From a bacterium (GTDB lineage: Bacteria > Electryoneota > AABM5-125-24 > Hatepunaeales > Hatepunaeaceae), in contig JABMRV010000130.1 of the NCBI GenBank assembly GCA_013202285.1, positions 1 through 35,624 of the forward strand: a DNA stretch of 35,624 nucleotides, in the 5' to 3' direction. How positions within the stretch are numbered: the first letter of the stretch is position 1; every line of letters starts with the position of its first letter. Of this stretch, positions 8,840 through 17,794 are shown one piece after another. The notes under the pieces were generated by a model that searched no databases, was not told the DNA's origin, and saw nothing but the letters and a program-made list of their open reading frames with translations. A program made the translations under genes and the position numbers.

Positions 8840-8878
8840 AAGTTCCTTCTGTGTCATTCCCGCGCAGGCGGGAATCCA
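8840..8878. repeat. Dispersed repeat with ATTCCCGC-gcag-GCGGGAAT palindrome, copy 1
   Basis: The hairpin arms are at 8856-8863 and 8868-8875. These 39 bases are identical to the last 39 bases of the window (35586-35624), and the palindrome recurs at 23385-23404. The ATTCCC-N8-GGGAAT core is the same as the neisserial dRS3 repeat. Confidence 0.85.
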
Positions 8879-8914
8879 GCTTTCCAGCCTGTCCGAGAAT
8901 GAAAAAACTGCGTT

Positions 8915-9137
8915 CTGTCAGGTCTTGCGCCGTCAGGCGTGTGACCTGACAGATCCACCCACTCATGTTGTTAGTTGTTAATTCAATACTTACCGTCGGG
9001 TCACATCCCGCGATGCGGGACAAGACCCAACGGAACACACTCGATATTCTATTCTTGGACAGACTGTTTCGCCGGAATGACGATATAGTGTATCCGCCAT
9101 GCGACGGATTCGCCGTCCCGAATTGGTCGGGACGGCG
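8915..9137. repeat. Cluster of three palindromes upstream of thiD
   Basis: CTGTCAGGTC (8915-8924) pairs with GACCTGACAG (8943-8952) around an inner CGCC-gtca-GGCG stem. GGGTC (8998-9002) pairs with GACCC (9024-9028) around TCCCGC-gat-GCGGGA. CGCCGTCCCGA (9111-9121) pairs with TCGGGACGGCG (9127-9137). No gene is credible in this 8765-9196 gap; a weak frame through it is composed of repeats. No TPP riboswitch was recognised before thiD. Confidence 0.6.
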
Positions 9138-9196
9138 CACCCCATTCAATGTAGCGAAGAACCGAGTATTTTCATGTTTGATTGAAGGATATACTT

Positions 9197-9994
9197 ATGA
9201 ACAAGGCCTTGACAATTGCCGGATCAGACTGCAGCGGCGGCGCCGGAGTGCAGGCTGACCTTAAGACCTTCACCGCTTTCGGTGTGTATGGAATGTCGGT
9301 TATTACTGCGGTAGTGGCGGAAAATACGGTCGGAGTACAGGCGGTTTTTGATATTCCGGCTGGCATTGTCGAGGAGCAGATCAAAAGCGTTCTTGATGAC
9401 ATCGGCGCCGATGCAGTTAAGGTTGGAATGCTGTCCAATCCGGAGATTGTTGAGATCGTTATCGACTGTATAAAAGAATACAGCATGAAGAATGTAGTGG
9501 TCGATCCTGTGATGGATGCCAAGAGCGGCGATCCACTGCTCTCGGAAGAGGCTCGACGTATCGTAAAAGATAATCTGCTGCCCCTGGCGACGGTTGTTAC
9601 ACCGAATCTTCATGAGACTGAACTGTTTCTTGGGAGAAAGATCACCACGGTCGATGAGATGCAGGAAGCCGCCGCGGAATTAAAAGAGCTTGGAGGCGAA
9701 TGGATTGTGCTGAAGGGTGGACATCTCGTCGGAGCGGATGAAGCAATCGATGTTGTGTATGACGGCGAGCAGTTCTATCTGCTCCGGTCGCCGTTCTTCG
9801 ATACCCCGAATACACATGGTACGGGTTGTACATTTTCTTCAGCTATCGCCGCCGGATTAGCTAAAGGGTACAAACCTCTCAAAGCCATCAGGAGAGCGAA
9901 GGATTATATAACTGCGGCAATTGAGCAGAACATTTCTATTGGGAAAGGTTTCGGTCCGACGAATCATTTGGTTGGTGTTGAGAGCAACTGGTAA
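9197..9994 (+). CDS. thiD: Hydroxymethylpyrimidine/phosphomethylpyrimidine kinase
   Basis: 265 aa, the normal ThiD length. Motifs: N-terminal [52 protein letters not shown], and the anion-hole [18 protein letters not shown] with the catalytic Cys/Gly region. It phosphorylates HMP and HMP-P for thiamine pyrophosphate synthesis. The ATG at 9197 has GAAGG eight bases before it; a TTG at 9182 is less likely. A TSUP permease follows 13 bases downstream. No other thiamine gene is nearby. Confidence 0.95.
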   Translation: MNKALTIAGSDCSGGAGVQADLKTFTAFGVYGMSVITAVVAENTVGVQAVFDIPAGIVEEQIKSVLDDIGADAVKVGMLSNPEIVEIVIDCIKEYSMKNVVVDPVMDAKSGDPLLSEEARRIVKDNLLPLATVVTPNLHETELFLGRKITTVDEMQEAAAELKELGGEWIVLKGGHLVGADEAIDVVYDGEQFYLLRSPFFDTPNTHGTGCTFSSAIAAGLAKGYKPLKAIRRAKDYITAAIEQNISIGKGFGPTNHLVGVESNW

Positions 9995-10007
9995 ATCAAG
10001 GTGATTA

Positions 10008-10907
10008 ATGATTAGTTTCCCGGTCAGCGGTGTGGAGACGGAATGGTGGATTCCGCTGTTGACAGCTTTCGTCATTTCTGCATTTACATCGACCGGCGGA
10101 GTTTCCGGTGCATTCCTGCTGCTTCCCTTTCAGATGAGTGTACTCGGCTTTGTCGGACCGGGAGTCAGTCCGACTAATCTGATATACAACATTGTTGCCA
10201 TCCCAGGCGGCGTTTATCGGTACTGGCGAGAGAAACGACTGGTCGGACCTCTGGTGTGGACGACTGTTCTGGGAACCCTGCCCGGTGTTTTTCTGGGTGC
10301 GATTATTCGCATCAAATACCTGCCCGATCCCAGGTACTTCAAGTTTTTCGTTGGATTGGTACTGCTTTACATCGGGATTCGATTGGGTTTGAGTGCACTG
10401 AAAAGAGAAGAACCAGCGAAGGCAGGAGCATCTTCGATATTTGAAGTGAAGAACTCACATTTCAACCTCAAATCCATCGGTTACGAATTTCAGGGTGAGA
10501 ACTATTCCGCATCGTTCTGGGGAATTTTTTCACTGAGTCTGATTGTTGGGCTGGTGGGAGGCATCTACGGAATTGGCGGTGGAGCGATTATAGCGCCTTT
10601 CCTGGTTGCGATATTTGGATTGCCTGTTTACACCGTAGCCGGTGCGGCGCTGCTTGGAACCTTTATCACTTCTATAGTCGGGGTTATTATCTACACCTTT
10701 CTTGCCCCGATTTACCAGCATACGGGATTGATAATCTCTCCGGACTGGGCACTCGGCGGGCTTTTCGGGCTTGGCGGTGCATTGGGTGTATATATCGGCG
10801 CCCGTTTTCAACGATATGTTCCTGCAAGACTTATCAAACTTATACTCACTGGTTGTATCCTCTTCGTCTCATTGGGCTATATATGGAATTTCCTCCTGAG
10901 ATCGTAA
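10008..10907 (+). CDS. TauE/SafE (TSUP) family membrane permease
   Basis: 299 aa with eight predicted membrane segments and the two TSUP repeat halves: TSTGGVSGAFLLLPFQM...GVSPTNLIYNIVAIPGGVYRYWRE and VGGIYGIGGGAIIAPFLVAIFGLPVYTVAGAALLGTFITSIVG. The family moves sulfite, organosulfonates or other anions; the substrate here cannot be named. AAGGTGATTA precedes the ATG. It is co-oriented with thiD and probably co-transcribed; a functional link is not obvious. Confidence 0.9.
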   Translation: MISFPVSGVETEWWIPLLTAFVISAFTSTGGVSGAFLLLPFQMSVLGFVGPGVSPTNLIYNIVAIPGGVYRYWREKRLVGPLVWTTVLGTLPGVFLGAIIRIKYLPDPRYFKFFVGLVLLYIGIRLGLSALKREEPAKAGASSIFEVKNSHFNLKSIGYEFQGENYSASFWGIFSLSLIVGLVGGIYGIGGGAIIAPFLVAIFGLPVYTVAGAALLGTFITSIVGVIIYTFLAPIYQHTGLIISPDWALGGLFGLGGALGVYIGARFQRYVPARLIKLILTGCILFVSLGYIWNFLLRS

Positions 10908-10977
10908 TTTTCAATACTTAATCTACCCGACTGACTACCGACTATTGATTAAATATCCCTGCCTGTATAATGATTAG

Positions 10978-11006
10978 TTGACACCTGTTACTTATCTTCG
11001 TATATT
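10978..11006 (+). promoter_or_regulatory. Promoter of the CapD-like gene
   Basis: TTGACA (10978-10983), a 17-base spacer ending in TCG, and TATATT (11001-11006). The predicted leader is about 110 bases, unusually long for the window, and nothing structured was recognised in it. Confidence 0.75.
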
Positions 11007-11125
11007 TACTTGCTATCCAAAATTAGCATTACATTGCGGCAGGTAAGATGATAAGCGTATTTTCAGTGCATTCATATAGCTTTTAACCTACCGTCTGATG
11101 TGAACGTCAATCTCAGGAAAGTAAA

Positions 11126-13048
11126 TTGACCATAGATAAATTTTCCAATACCTATCTCCGGCTGTTAGTCAAGATTTTTCTTGACGCGACACTGTTTTAC
11201 GTGGCTTTCATCATCTCTTACTGTATCCGTTTCCAGCCCGAAGCGGCGTTTATTCATCTCGATAAAATTAAATATTTCCTTATTCTGGCAGTTCTTATCC
11301 AGATTACCGGATTCGGTCTGTTCAGGCTCTGGTCATCGATGTGGCGATATGCCGGTACGTATGATCTGGTTCAACTTGTCAAGGCAACGACATTCTGCAA
11401 CGGAGTAGTTATTGCCGCATGGTTCTTCCTGCGGAATTATGAATTCTTTTTTCCCGAAAAAGCGGTATTACCGAGATCAATAATTCCGACCGATTGGTTG
11501 CTGGTTGTTATTCTTAACGGCAGCATGAGACTGGCGATAAGAAAGATCTATTCATCTGGTTTTGGTTCACTGCGCAAGCGCAGTTCATATAAACGGGTGT
11601 TGATATACGGCGCCGGCAGCGCCAGTGAAATCCTGCTGCGTAATATTGAGAGCAGCCGTGAAATAGGATTGAATGTAATCGGTCTGCTCGATGACGATCC
11701 GGCAAAATTTGGGAAATACATTCATAACAAGAAAATATTGGGAGATCGAACAAAGATATCGGAATTTGTTAATAAGTATAAAATAAACGCTATCTACTTC
11801 TCCATACCGAGCCTTCCCGGAGTTGAAGTAAGAAAGATACTGAAGGCGATAGGTGAACAGGTTGAGGATGGAGTCGAAGTTAAAACCATACCCGGGTTGA
11901 CCGACATTGTCAGTGACAGGGTGACACTTAATGAGTTAAGAAAATTCGAGATTAAGGACCTGTTGAGACGTAAACCGGTTGAACTGAATTTTGCTCCGGT
12001 GAGAGAACTCATTACAGATAAAACGGTTATAGTTGTTGGTGCCGGCGGCAGCATTGGGTTTGAGCTCTGCTGTCAGATAGCAGCCTTTAGACCCGATAAA
12101 TTACTGATACTTGATAACAGCGAGTTCAACATCTATTCGGCAGAATCGACTATCAACGAACAGTACCCTGATCTTACTCTCATACCGATTGTAGCGGATG
12201 TGACCAACGAACCCATCGTAAGGCGTATTTTCGAGCAATATAAACCCTCTCTGCTGTTTCATGCTGCTGCCTATAAACATGTGCCTTTGATGGAAATCAA
12301 TCCCTGGTCTGCCGTGTATAACAATTTGCAGAGTACATTAGTGCTGTCCAGACTGGCAATTGAAAACAATGTCAAACGTTTCATTCTGATCTCCACCGAT
12401 AAGGCGGTAAGACCCAGCAGTGTGATGGGTGCGACCAAGCGTGTTTGTGAAATCATGTCACATGTTCATCATTTAGCTGATGATACTGAATTCATCGTGG
12501 TGCGTTTTGGAAATGTACTCGGCAGTTCGGGCAGCGTCATTCCAAAGTTCAAAAAGCAGATCAGTAATGGAGGACCGATCACGGTCACTCATCCTGAGAT
12601 TACGAGATATTTCATGCTCGTATCGGAAGCGGTGGAATTAGTGCTGCAAGCGGGAGCCGTTGGTGAATCGGGGAATACTTACGTCCTTGATATGGGGGAA
12701 CCGATAGCTATCGTTGACTTGGCGAGATACATGATTGAACTGTCCGGGCTCAAAGAGAACGACGATATTAAAATTGAATTTACTGGATTGCGTCCGGGTG
12801 AGAAACTCAGAGAAAGCCTCTATTTTGAAGGCAAGGAAATCGCAACGAGGGTGCCAAACCTGTTGGTACTGCATCCAAAGATAGAGTTCGACAAGAAATA
12901 CCTGAGGAAAGTCGATACTCTTATCACCAGGCTGCCTGAACTGGATCACCGCAATCTCATAAAAGAATTACAGGAACTCGTTCCTGAATATGATCCCAAC
13001 CAGTCCGAAAATGGATACGTTAAAGACATTCTCGGTTATGATAATTAG
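11126..13048 (+). CDS. FlaA1/CapD/PglF-type membrane nucleotide-sugar 4,6-dehydratase
   Basis: 640 aa. Residues 1-140 hold four membrane helices; about 150-260 form a first Rossmann-like domain (YGAGSASEILLRNIE, GLLDDDPAKFGKYIH); about 295-600 form the SDR catalytic domain with NAD motif VVGAGGSIGFELC (305-311), FHAAAYKHVPLME, the STDKA motif at 423-427 and MGATKR at 434. The STDKA-M-K arrangement is that of UDP-GlcNAc 4,6-dehydratases, which make keto-deoxy sugars for capsule, O-antigen or protein glycosylation. The start is a TTG with AGGAAAG six bases upstream. No sugar-pathway partner lies beside it; a GT2 glycosyltransferase is 18 kb away. Confidence 0.92.
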   Translation: MTIDKFSNTYLRLLVKIFLDATLFYVAFIISYCIRFQPEAAFIHLDKIKYFLILAVLIQITGFGLFRLWSSMWRYAGTYDLVQLVKATTFCNGVVIAAWFFLRNYEFFFPEKAVLPRSIIPTDWLLVVILNGSMRLAIRKIYSSGFGSLRKRSSYKRVLIYGAGSASEILLRNIESSREIGLNVIGLLDDDPAKFGKYIHNKKILGDRTKISEFVNKYKINAIYFSIPSLPGVEVRKILKAIGEQVEDGVEVKTIPGLTDIVSDRVTLNELRKFEIKDLLRRKPVELNFAPVRELITDKTVIVVGAGGSIGFELCCQIAAFRPDKLLILDNSEFNIYSAESTINEQYPDLTLIPIVADVTNEPIVRRIFEQYKPSLLFHAAAYKHVPLMEINPWSAVYNNLQSTLVLSRLAIENNVKRFILISTDKAVRPSSVMGATKRVCEIMSHVHHLADDTEFIVVRFGNVLGSSGSVIPKFKKQISNGGPITVTHPEITRYFMLVSEAVELVLQAGAVGESGNTYVLDMGEPIAIVDLARYMIELSGLKENDDIKIEFTGLRPGEKLRESLYFEGKEIATRVPNLLVLHPKIEFDKKYLRKVDTLITRLPELDHRNLIKELQELVPEYDPNQSENGYVKDILGYDN

Positions 13049-13082
13049 ATAGCATCAGGAATGTAATAGGTTTAATCGAGCG

Positions 13083-13108
13083 ACCCTGCCGCAACTATGG
13101 CAGGGTTT
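13083..13108 (+). terminator. Probable Rho-independent terminator after the CapD-like gene
   Basis: ACCCTGCC (13083-13090), loop gcaactat, GGCAGGGT (13099-13106), then a short T-run (TTGCTAT). Located 35 bases past the stop codon. The weak T-tract keeps confidence moderate. Confidence 0.6.
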
Positions 13109-13235
13109 GCTATAGAACAGATCATCGGATCATTAAGACAGTAAACAGCAATATCCTGCCTTCTGAAGGATTTTTATTGTGATAACATGATTGATAAACA
13201 GGCGCAGAACTGATCACAATGCAAATACAACAGGC

Positions 13236-14408
13236 ATGAGACGCGATCTCAAAGTAGCTCTCCTGGCAACCCTTTTCTTCGGCGCTGCCGGTGGTATATT
13301 TCAGGCTACATTCAATAATTATCTCTCAGAGGTTCACAACCTTGGAGCGTTGGCACGCGGCTGGCTGGAGTTTCCCCGTGAGCTGCCCGGTTTCCTGTTG
13401 ATATTTGTCATCGGTGCGTTGATCATACTCCTGAGGGAGACCCAGATAGCAGCGTTGGCGATGTTGTTCTCCGCGATTGGAGCAATTGGACTCGGTTTTT
13501 TATCACCGGGCATGACCTTGCTGCTGTTGTGGATTATTCTATGGTCGCTTGGAGATCATATTATCTTTGCGGTTGAGGGTGTGATTGGTCTGAAACTGGC
13601 TCGCGATGGTGGCGAAGGTCACAGGCTTGGTCAGTTCGGTGGAGCGCGCAATCTCGGCACCGTTATAGGTGTGGGAATAATCTTTCTGCTGGCAAAACTG
13701 TTCGGAGACAGGTACGGATTGTTCTATGCTATCGCCGCAGGTTCTTCACTGTTGGCGGGCATTTTCTATCTTCAGCTCAATATCGGTCAGGGAGAGCGGC
13801 CTTCCAAGCGGTTCGTATTCAAGCGCAAGTACACACTTTTCTATGCCATCAGCGCTCTGTTCGGCATCCGCAAGCAGATATTTCTCGCCTTCGGCGGCTG
13901 GGTGCTGGTAACAATTCACGGTGTAGAGGTTTCAACCATAGCCCTGCTCTATTTCATAGCGGCGACGCTTGGAGTGGTGATGCGTCCGCTATTGGGAGAT
14001 GTGATCGACTGGCTGGGCGAGCGGTTTGTGCTTTCGGCGGATGAATTATTGCTGTTAGTGATATGCATGTGCTATGCCTTTTCATCGGATGTTCTGCCCA
14101 AACCGTTCGATCTGTATCTTCTTTATTCAGCCTATATACTCGACAGCATTCTCTTTGCCTTAAGGGTTGCACGTACAACCTACCTTAAAAAGATCGTCGA
14201 TGATCCATCAGAAATCACTCCTACTATCTCAATGGGGATAACCATCGATCATATCGTAGCTATGACGCTTCCAATACTGTCCGGATATATCTGGGAGGCA
14301 TACGGCTTCAGATGGGTATTTATCATTGCCGGCGGGATCGCCCTTGTCGGTTATTTTATCTGCCTGCAGATAAAGATCCCTGTGAGGAATAAGTTGAATG
14401 TTGAATAA
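13236..14408 (+). CDS. Major facilitator superfamily transporter
   Basis: About 390 aa with roughly 11-12 hydrophobic segments and a long basic cytoplasmic loop in the middle (GERPSKRFVFKRKYTLFYA), the layout of an MFS carrier. The first half holds GGARNLGTVIGVGIIFLLA and the second half repeats the pattern (FIAATLGVVMRPLLGDVIDWLGERF, ending ISGYIWEAYGFRWVFIIAGGIAL). The substrate is not recognisable. I prefer the ATG at 13236, which begins MRRDLKVALLATLFFGAAG; a TTG at 13191 would add 15 hydrophilic residues. Neither has a clear ribosome site. Confidence 0.85.
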   Translation: MRRDLKVALLATLFFGAAGGIFQATFNNYLSEVHNLGALARGWLEFPRELPGFLLIFVIGALIILLRETQIAALAMLFSAIGAIGLGFLSPGMTLLLLWIILWSLGDHIIFAVEGVIGLKLARDGGEGHRLGQFGGARNLGTVIGVGIIFLLAKLFGDRYGLFYAIAAGSSLLAGIFYLQLNIGQGERPSKRFVFKRKYTLFYAISALFGIRKQIFLAFGGWVLVTIHGVEVSTIALLYFIAATLGVVMRPLLGDVIDWLGERFVLSADELLLLVICMCYAFSSDVLPKPFDLYLLYSAYILDSILFALRVARTTYLKKIVDDPSEITPTISMGITIDHIVAMTLPILSGYIWEAYGFRWVFIIAGGIALVGYFICLQIKIPVRNKLNVE

Positions 14409-14520
14409 TATGGTTCTTAGCTGAATCCGTCAACCGACTGACCAGACAACTTTACTGCGCACAGAGAGACCAATTGATGTGAATATGATTCGCATGTAAA
14501 GTGCATCGACCGATTGCAAA

Positions 14521-14559
14521 AGACAATTCCCTTACATATACTATTATAAACAATTGTCT
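14521..14559. repeat. Perfect inverted repeat AGACAATT/AATTGTCT upstream of the VWA gene
   Basis: Eight-base arms at 14521-14528 and 14552-14559 separated by 23 A+T-rich bases. It could be an operator or a cruciform; no adjacent promoter of the window's consensus was found. The rest of the 14409-14834 gap holds the hairpin at 14737-14768 and nothing else I can support. Confidence 0.35.
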
Positions 14560-14736
14560 TAGGATCAATGGCATAACAGTTGCTTACGTATTATCAAATG
14601 AAGATAAGCGATTGATATGGTAAGACAAGATCAGTGCCACCAGAAAATTGTTAACATTTACCGCGCATTACACACCGCATCCTGCAGATTTGGTGTATGC
14701 CGGGTTATGAAAAATGGAATGATGCTTCGTTAGAAC

Positions 14737-14768
14737 GCCTCGCTGTGATATTTTCCAGTGAGGCTTTT
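14737..14768 (+). terminator. Terminator-like hairpin between the MFS and VWA genes
   Basis: GCCTCGCTG (14737-14745) pairs with CAGTGAGGC (14756-14764) with one G-U pair, followed by TTTT then GATT. It lies about 70 bases before the VWA gene and 330 bases after the MFS gene, so it may end the MFS transcript or act as a leader hairpin. Confidence 0.5.
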
Positions 14769-14834
14769 GATTCTGATGACCGTCAAAGTTAACTTTGGAA
14801 AGACCGGTTATAATTGAAAAGGAGGGAGTACATC

Positions 14835-17138
14835 ATGAGATCTGGAACATTGTTGTTCTTAATCACATTTCTTTTTCTTACCGCAGCTACGCCGTTATTA
14901 GGTGAAGGCATCTTGAGAATCCATAACGAAGGCGATCAGTTTCAATACCTCGAACTCGTTGGAACCGAGGTCGATATCGAGATACATGATCAGGTATCAA
15001 TCACCACAATCTGCAATGTTTTCTACCACGATCAGGACGAAGTAACCAATGGCATGTATCATTTCCGTCTGCCGTTGGGCGCCAGTGTTACCGGGTTCGG
15101 CTTCTGGGAAGGTGATACACTTATCGAATACGAATTGAGACCCGGTCAGCAGGGAGGTCCGGGTGGAGGATTGGAAGACAACCCGGAACTCAGGGAATTC
15201 CTGGGACAGAATCCCTTCAGCGCACCGGTGGATACAATTGAACATGGGATAAACAGGATATTTCTCCGTTATGTCGAGTTGCTTCCCTACAATTTCGGAG
15301 AGATGCTGTTAATGTATCCTCTATACAGTGGACAATTCCTTGATGATCCGATAGATACCATCCGAATCAGCGTCGATATTCAGGCTCGGCGCGTTATCCG
15401 GGATCTGACCGAGATACAGCTTGAATATCTGGTGGAATATGAGATCGAGGACGATTACAATGCCAGTTTAGTGCTGTTTGCAGAAGATTATACACCTGAA
15501 GCGGACTGGGGATTCAATATTGTTTACGACCAGGAAGACATCGGAGCATGGCTCTATACGCATCGATCAAATGATGAGCGCTCCGGTTATTTCATGCTGG
15601 TGATCGAGCCGGGTGTGGTTGATACGGGTGAGGTTGTAGAGAAGTATTTCACCTTTGTTCTCGATCGTTCAGGCAGTATGAGCGGACGTAAGATCGTCCA
15701 GGCGCGCCAGGCGGTAATGAACTGTCTGGATCACCTGTTACCGGACGATCATTTCAATATCATCGATTTTGCGGAGAATATCGAGGCTTACTCCGAAGAA
15801 ATGCTGCCAGCGAATGCGGATAACCTGTATGATGCCCGTGAGTATATAAGCAGGATCGATGCAGATGGCGGAACGAATATCTACGGCGCGCTGATGCAGG
15901 CAATCGGTCAGGAGATGGGTGAGAACGTTGCAAATCAGGTTATCTTCACAACCGATGGGCGCCCCACTGTTGGTGAGTGCAATCCGACGAATATCCGGAG
16001 AGCCGTCCGGGAAAACAACGAATTCAACGCCAGAATCTTCTCATTCGGGATAGGCAATGATGTCAACCATTCTCTCCTCTATGGATTATCTGAGGATAAC
16101 AGCGGTATCTCGATAATCTTCGATCCGAACGAAGCGCGCATCGACAGCGTTATCAACGACTTTTACCAGTATCTCGCTCGTCCGGCATTGGTCAATCCGG
16201 TCGTGGAGATAGGAGACGAAATCGAGGTGGACAGTCTCTATCCCCTGGAATTGCAGGATGTTTCCGCCGGTAAACAGCTTTACCTTTACGGGCGGTATGC
16301 GAGTTTCGGCGAGACTACTGTGACATTGACAGGGCAAACCTCATCGGGACCGACAACTCTTGAATTTCAGGAGATGGAATTTCCGGAAAATCAGGTTGAG
16401 AATGAGTTTGTCCCTCGTATGTGGGCGAAGTCTGTGATCGATTACTGGCTGAGATGGATGCTGATAAATGGCGAGAGGCAGGACATTGTTGATCTCATCA
16501 TTGAGCTGTCAATCGAGTACGGTATTCTGACTCCCTACACCGAATTCGGCGATCCCGATGAACCTGACGACGAGGATGATGATAGAAACGATATAATCGG
16601 GGAACTCGAAATCATTTCGTTCAATGCCGTCCGAACAACGGCAGGTATGGAGTTGCGCTGGTCTATAACCAGTATCGCATCCCCGGTTACATACAATATC
16701 TACCGCTCCGAGACTCGTGATGGAGTGTTTGTTCGATTGAATTCTGTTCCGTTGAGCAGCGCTTACTTCCTCGACACCGATGACATGATCGGGGGGACGA
16801 TATACTATCGCATCGAGATCATCACCGCGTCTGAGAGCTGTATGTCGGATGTCTTTACGGTCGGTACAGCCGCGGCGGAATTGATCCTGGACGATCCTTA
16901 TCCTAATCCGTTCAACATGTCGGCATGGGCAAGTTTCCTCATTCCCAGCGACGGATCGGCACATCTGGCATTATACGACCTGCACGGTCGTGAGGTATTA
17001 ACGTGTTACAGGGGAGTAATTAGCGCCGGTGTGCATCACCTAACTATCGAGGCGACAGGTCTGTCTGCGGGAATCTATCTACTGAGATTGAAAACTGGTG
17101 AGGCTGAGGTTGTAAGGCGGGTTGTACTAATTAAATAG
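14835..17138 (+). CDS. Secreted VIT + von Willebrand factor A protein with PNPFN C-terminal sorting domain
   Basis: 767 aa. Domains in order: signal peptide (MRSGTLLFLITFLFLTAATPLLG), a VIT-like domain (about 25-170; VSITTICNVFYHDQDE, MYHFRLPLGASVTGFGFWEG), a VWA domain (about 270-450) with a complete MIDAS (DRSGSMSG at 277-284, GGTNIYGAL, TTDGRPT), an acidic linker (DPDEPDDEDDD), an FN3-like domain (about 605-690) and a C-terminal PYPNPFN module with SAGIYLLRLKTGE. The MIDAS should bind a divalent metal and a protein ligand. The last domain is the class linked to type IX-like export and surface attachment. The ATG has AGGAGGGAG nine bases upstream. Transcribed alone and closed by a strong terminator. 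Confidence 0.92.
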   Translation: MRSGTLLFLITFLFLTAATPLLGEGILRIHNEGDQFQYLELVGTEVDIEIHDQVSITTICNVFYHDQDEVTNGMYHFRLPLGASVTGFGFWEGDTLIEYELRPGQQGGPGGGLEDNPELREFLGQNPFSAPVDTIEHGINRIFLRYVELLPYNFGEMLLMYPLYSGQFLDDPIDTIRISVDIQARRVIRDLTEIQLEYLVEYEIEDDYNASLVLFAEDYTPEADWGFNIVYDQEDIGAWLYTHRSNDERSGYFMLVIEPGVVDTGEVVEKYFTFVLDRSGSMSGRKIVQARQAVMNCLDHLLPDDHFNIIDFAENIEAYSEEMLPANADNLYDAREYISRIDADGGTNIYGALMQAIGQEMGENVANQVIFTTDGRPTVGECNPTNIRRAVRENNEFNARIFSFGIGNDVNHSLLYGLSEDNSGISIIFDPNEARIDSVINDFYQYLARPALVNPVVEIGDEIEVDSLYPLELQDVSAGKQLYLYGRYASFGETTVTLTGQTSSGPTTLEFQEMEFPENQVENEFVPRMWAKSVIDYWLRWMLINGERQDIVDLIIELSIEYGILTPYTEFGDPDEPDDEDDDRNDIIGELEIISFNAVRTTAGMELRWSITSIASPVTYNIYRSETRDGVFVRLNSVPLSSAYFLDTDDMIGGTIYYRIEIITASESCMSDVFTVGTAAAELILDDPYPNPFNMSAWASFLIPSDGSAHLALYDLHGREVLTCYRGVISAGVHHLTIEATGLSAGIYLLRLKTGEAEVVRRVVLIK

Positions 17139-17219
17139 GGAAACTTTCTTAAACGTAAATAAAGAATTCAAAAAGACGATAGCGCACCCTTCCATCTCTA
17201 ACGCCTGGTTGAGTGCCAG

Positions 17220-17253
17220 CATCCCCTCCATACTTTGGAGGGGATGTTTTTTT
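17220..17253 (+). terminator. Strong Rho-independent terminator after the VWA gene
   Basis: CATCCCCTCC (17220-17229), loop atacttt, GGAGGGGATG (17237-17246), then seven T residues. A perfect 10-bp stem with a T-run makes this the best terminator in the window. Confidence 0.9.
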
Positions 17254-17273
17254 GCTTTTCATTCTCCCCATAC

Positions 17274-17350
17274 GTCAGTAGGGGGGGGATAAAAGGGGGG
17301 GTATCCAAAAAATCCCCCCGGTTGCAGGGGGGGAATAAAAGGGGGGGTGA
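17274..17350. repeat. G/C-tract palindromic repeat at the left edge of the phage-derived region
   Basis: AATCCCCCCGGTTGCAGGGG begins at 17311, preceded and followed by G-runs spaced by ATAAAA. The same pattern, in the same orientation, occurs at 29848-29883 beyond the other end of the phage gene block. Its type is a REP-like intergenic element; whether it marks a boundary is uncertain. Confidence 0.6.
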
Positions 17351-17419
17351 ATCGTTAATCTGAAATGAGTCAACCCAATAGAATGCGAAATTTGAATAGA
17401 CTTGATAAATGATTTCGTT

Positions 17420-17794
17420 TTATGTTGAAAGTTCCGTGATTATTCCATCGATTCTTCTTGCCTGTATACCATTAGTATTTGCTTTTTTTTGTGCTCCACT
17501 GATGCAATCATCATAATCTGCCTGTTTTCGGTATTCAAACATTCTTTCCAGGTTGCGCCCTATGCCTTTTAAAAGGTTATTATTTTGTCTTGACAATTCC
17601 CTTCTTAGATCCCGATGAACGTCCGCTCTCGGCGGATCATATCCTTGAGATATTAAGTAGTTACGTGCAATACAAAAAGCTGCATAATATGATCTACTTA
17701 TTGCACATCTGAAAGTCGCCTCACGACCTGATTCGAAATCCGTCTTAAGAATTTCTTCAGAGAGAGCTATATAATCAGACCAATTAAATATCAT
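17420..17794 (-). CDS. HEPN-domain protein, third gene of a candidate defence/toxin-antitoxin operon
   Basis: 124 aa, all helical in appearance. The HEPN pattern is visible: FRCAISRSYYAAFCIARNYL (residues 28-47), VHRDLRREL, LKGIGRNLERMFEYRKQADYDD (76-96). The usual RNase motif Rx4-6H is not present; the equivalent place reads RKQADY (89-94), a variant common in non-canonical HEPN families. The ATG at 17794 overlaps the previous gene by 11 bp, the same overlap as at the previous junction; a TTG three codons upstream is also open. HEPN proteins are typically RNA-targeting toxins or defence effectors. Toxicity is inferred, not shown. Confidence 0.75.
   Translation of the reverse strand: MIFNWSDYIALSEEILKTDFESGREATFRCAISRSYYAAFCIARNYLISQGYDPPRADVHRDLRRELSRQNNNLLKGIGRNLERMFEYRKQADYDDCISGAQKKANTNGIQARRIDGIITELST

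Noticed and set aside
8817-9149. 110-aa open frame on the minus strand upstream of tolC
   Set aside because: It runs through several palindromic repeats and the tolC promoter and has no protein-like conservation pattern.
8999-9196. TPP riboswitch before thiD
   Set aside because: None of the conserved thi-box segments was seen; the structures present are simple palindromes.
17274-17350. CRISPR-like repeat array from the repeated G-runs
   Set aside because: Only short G/C tracts with irregular A+T spacing; no regular repeat-spacer pattern and no cas genes.
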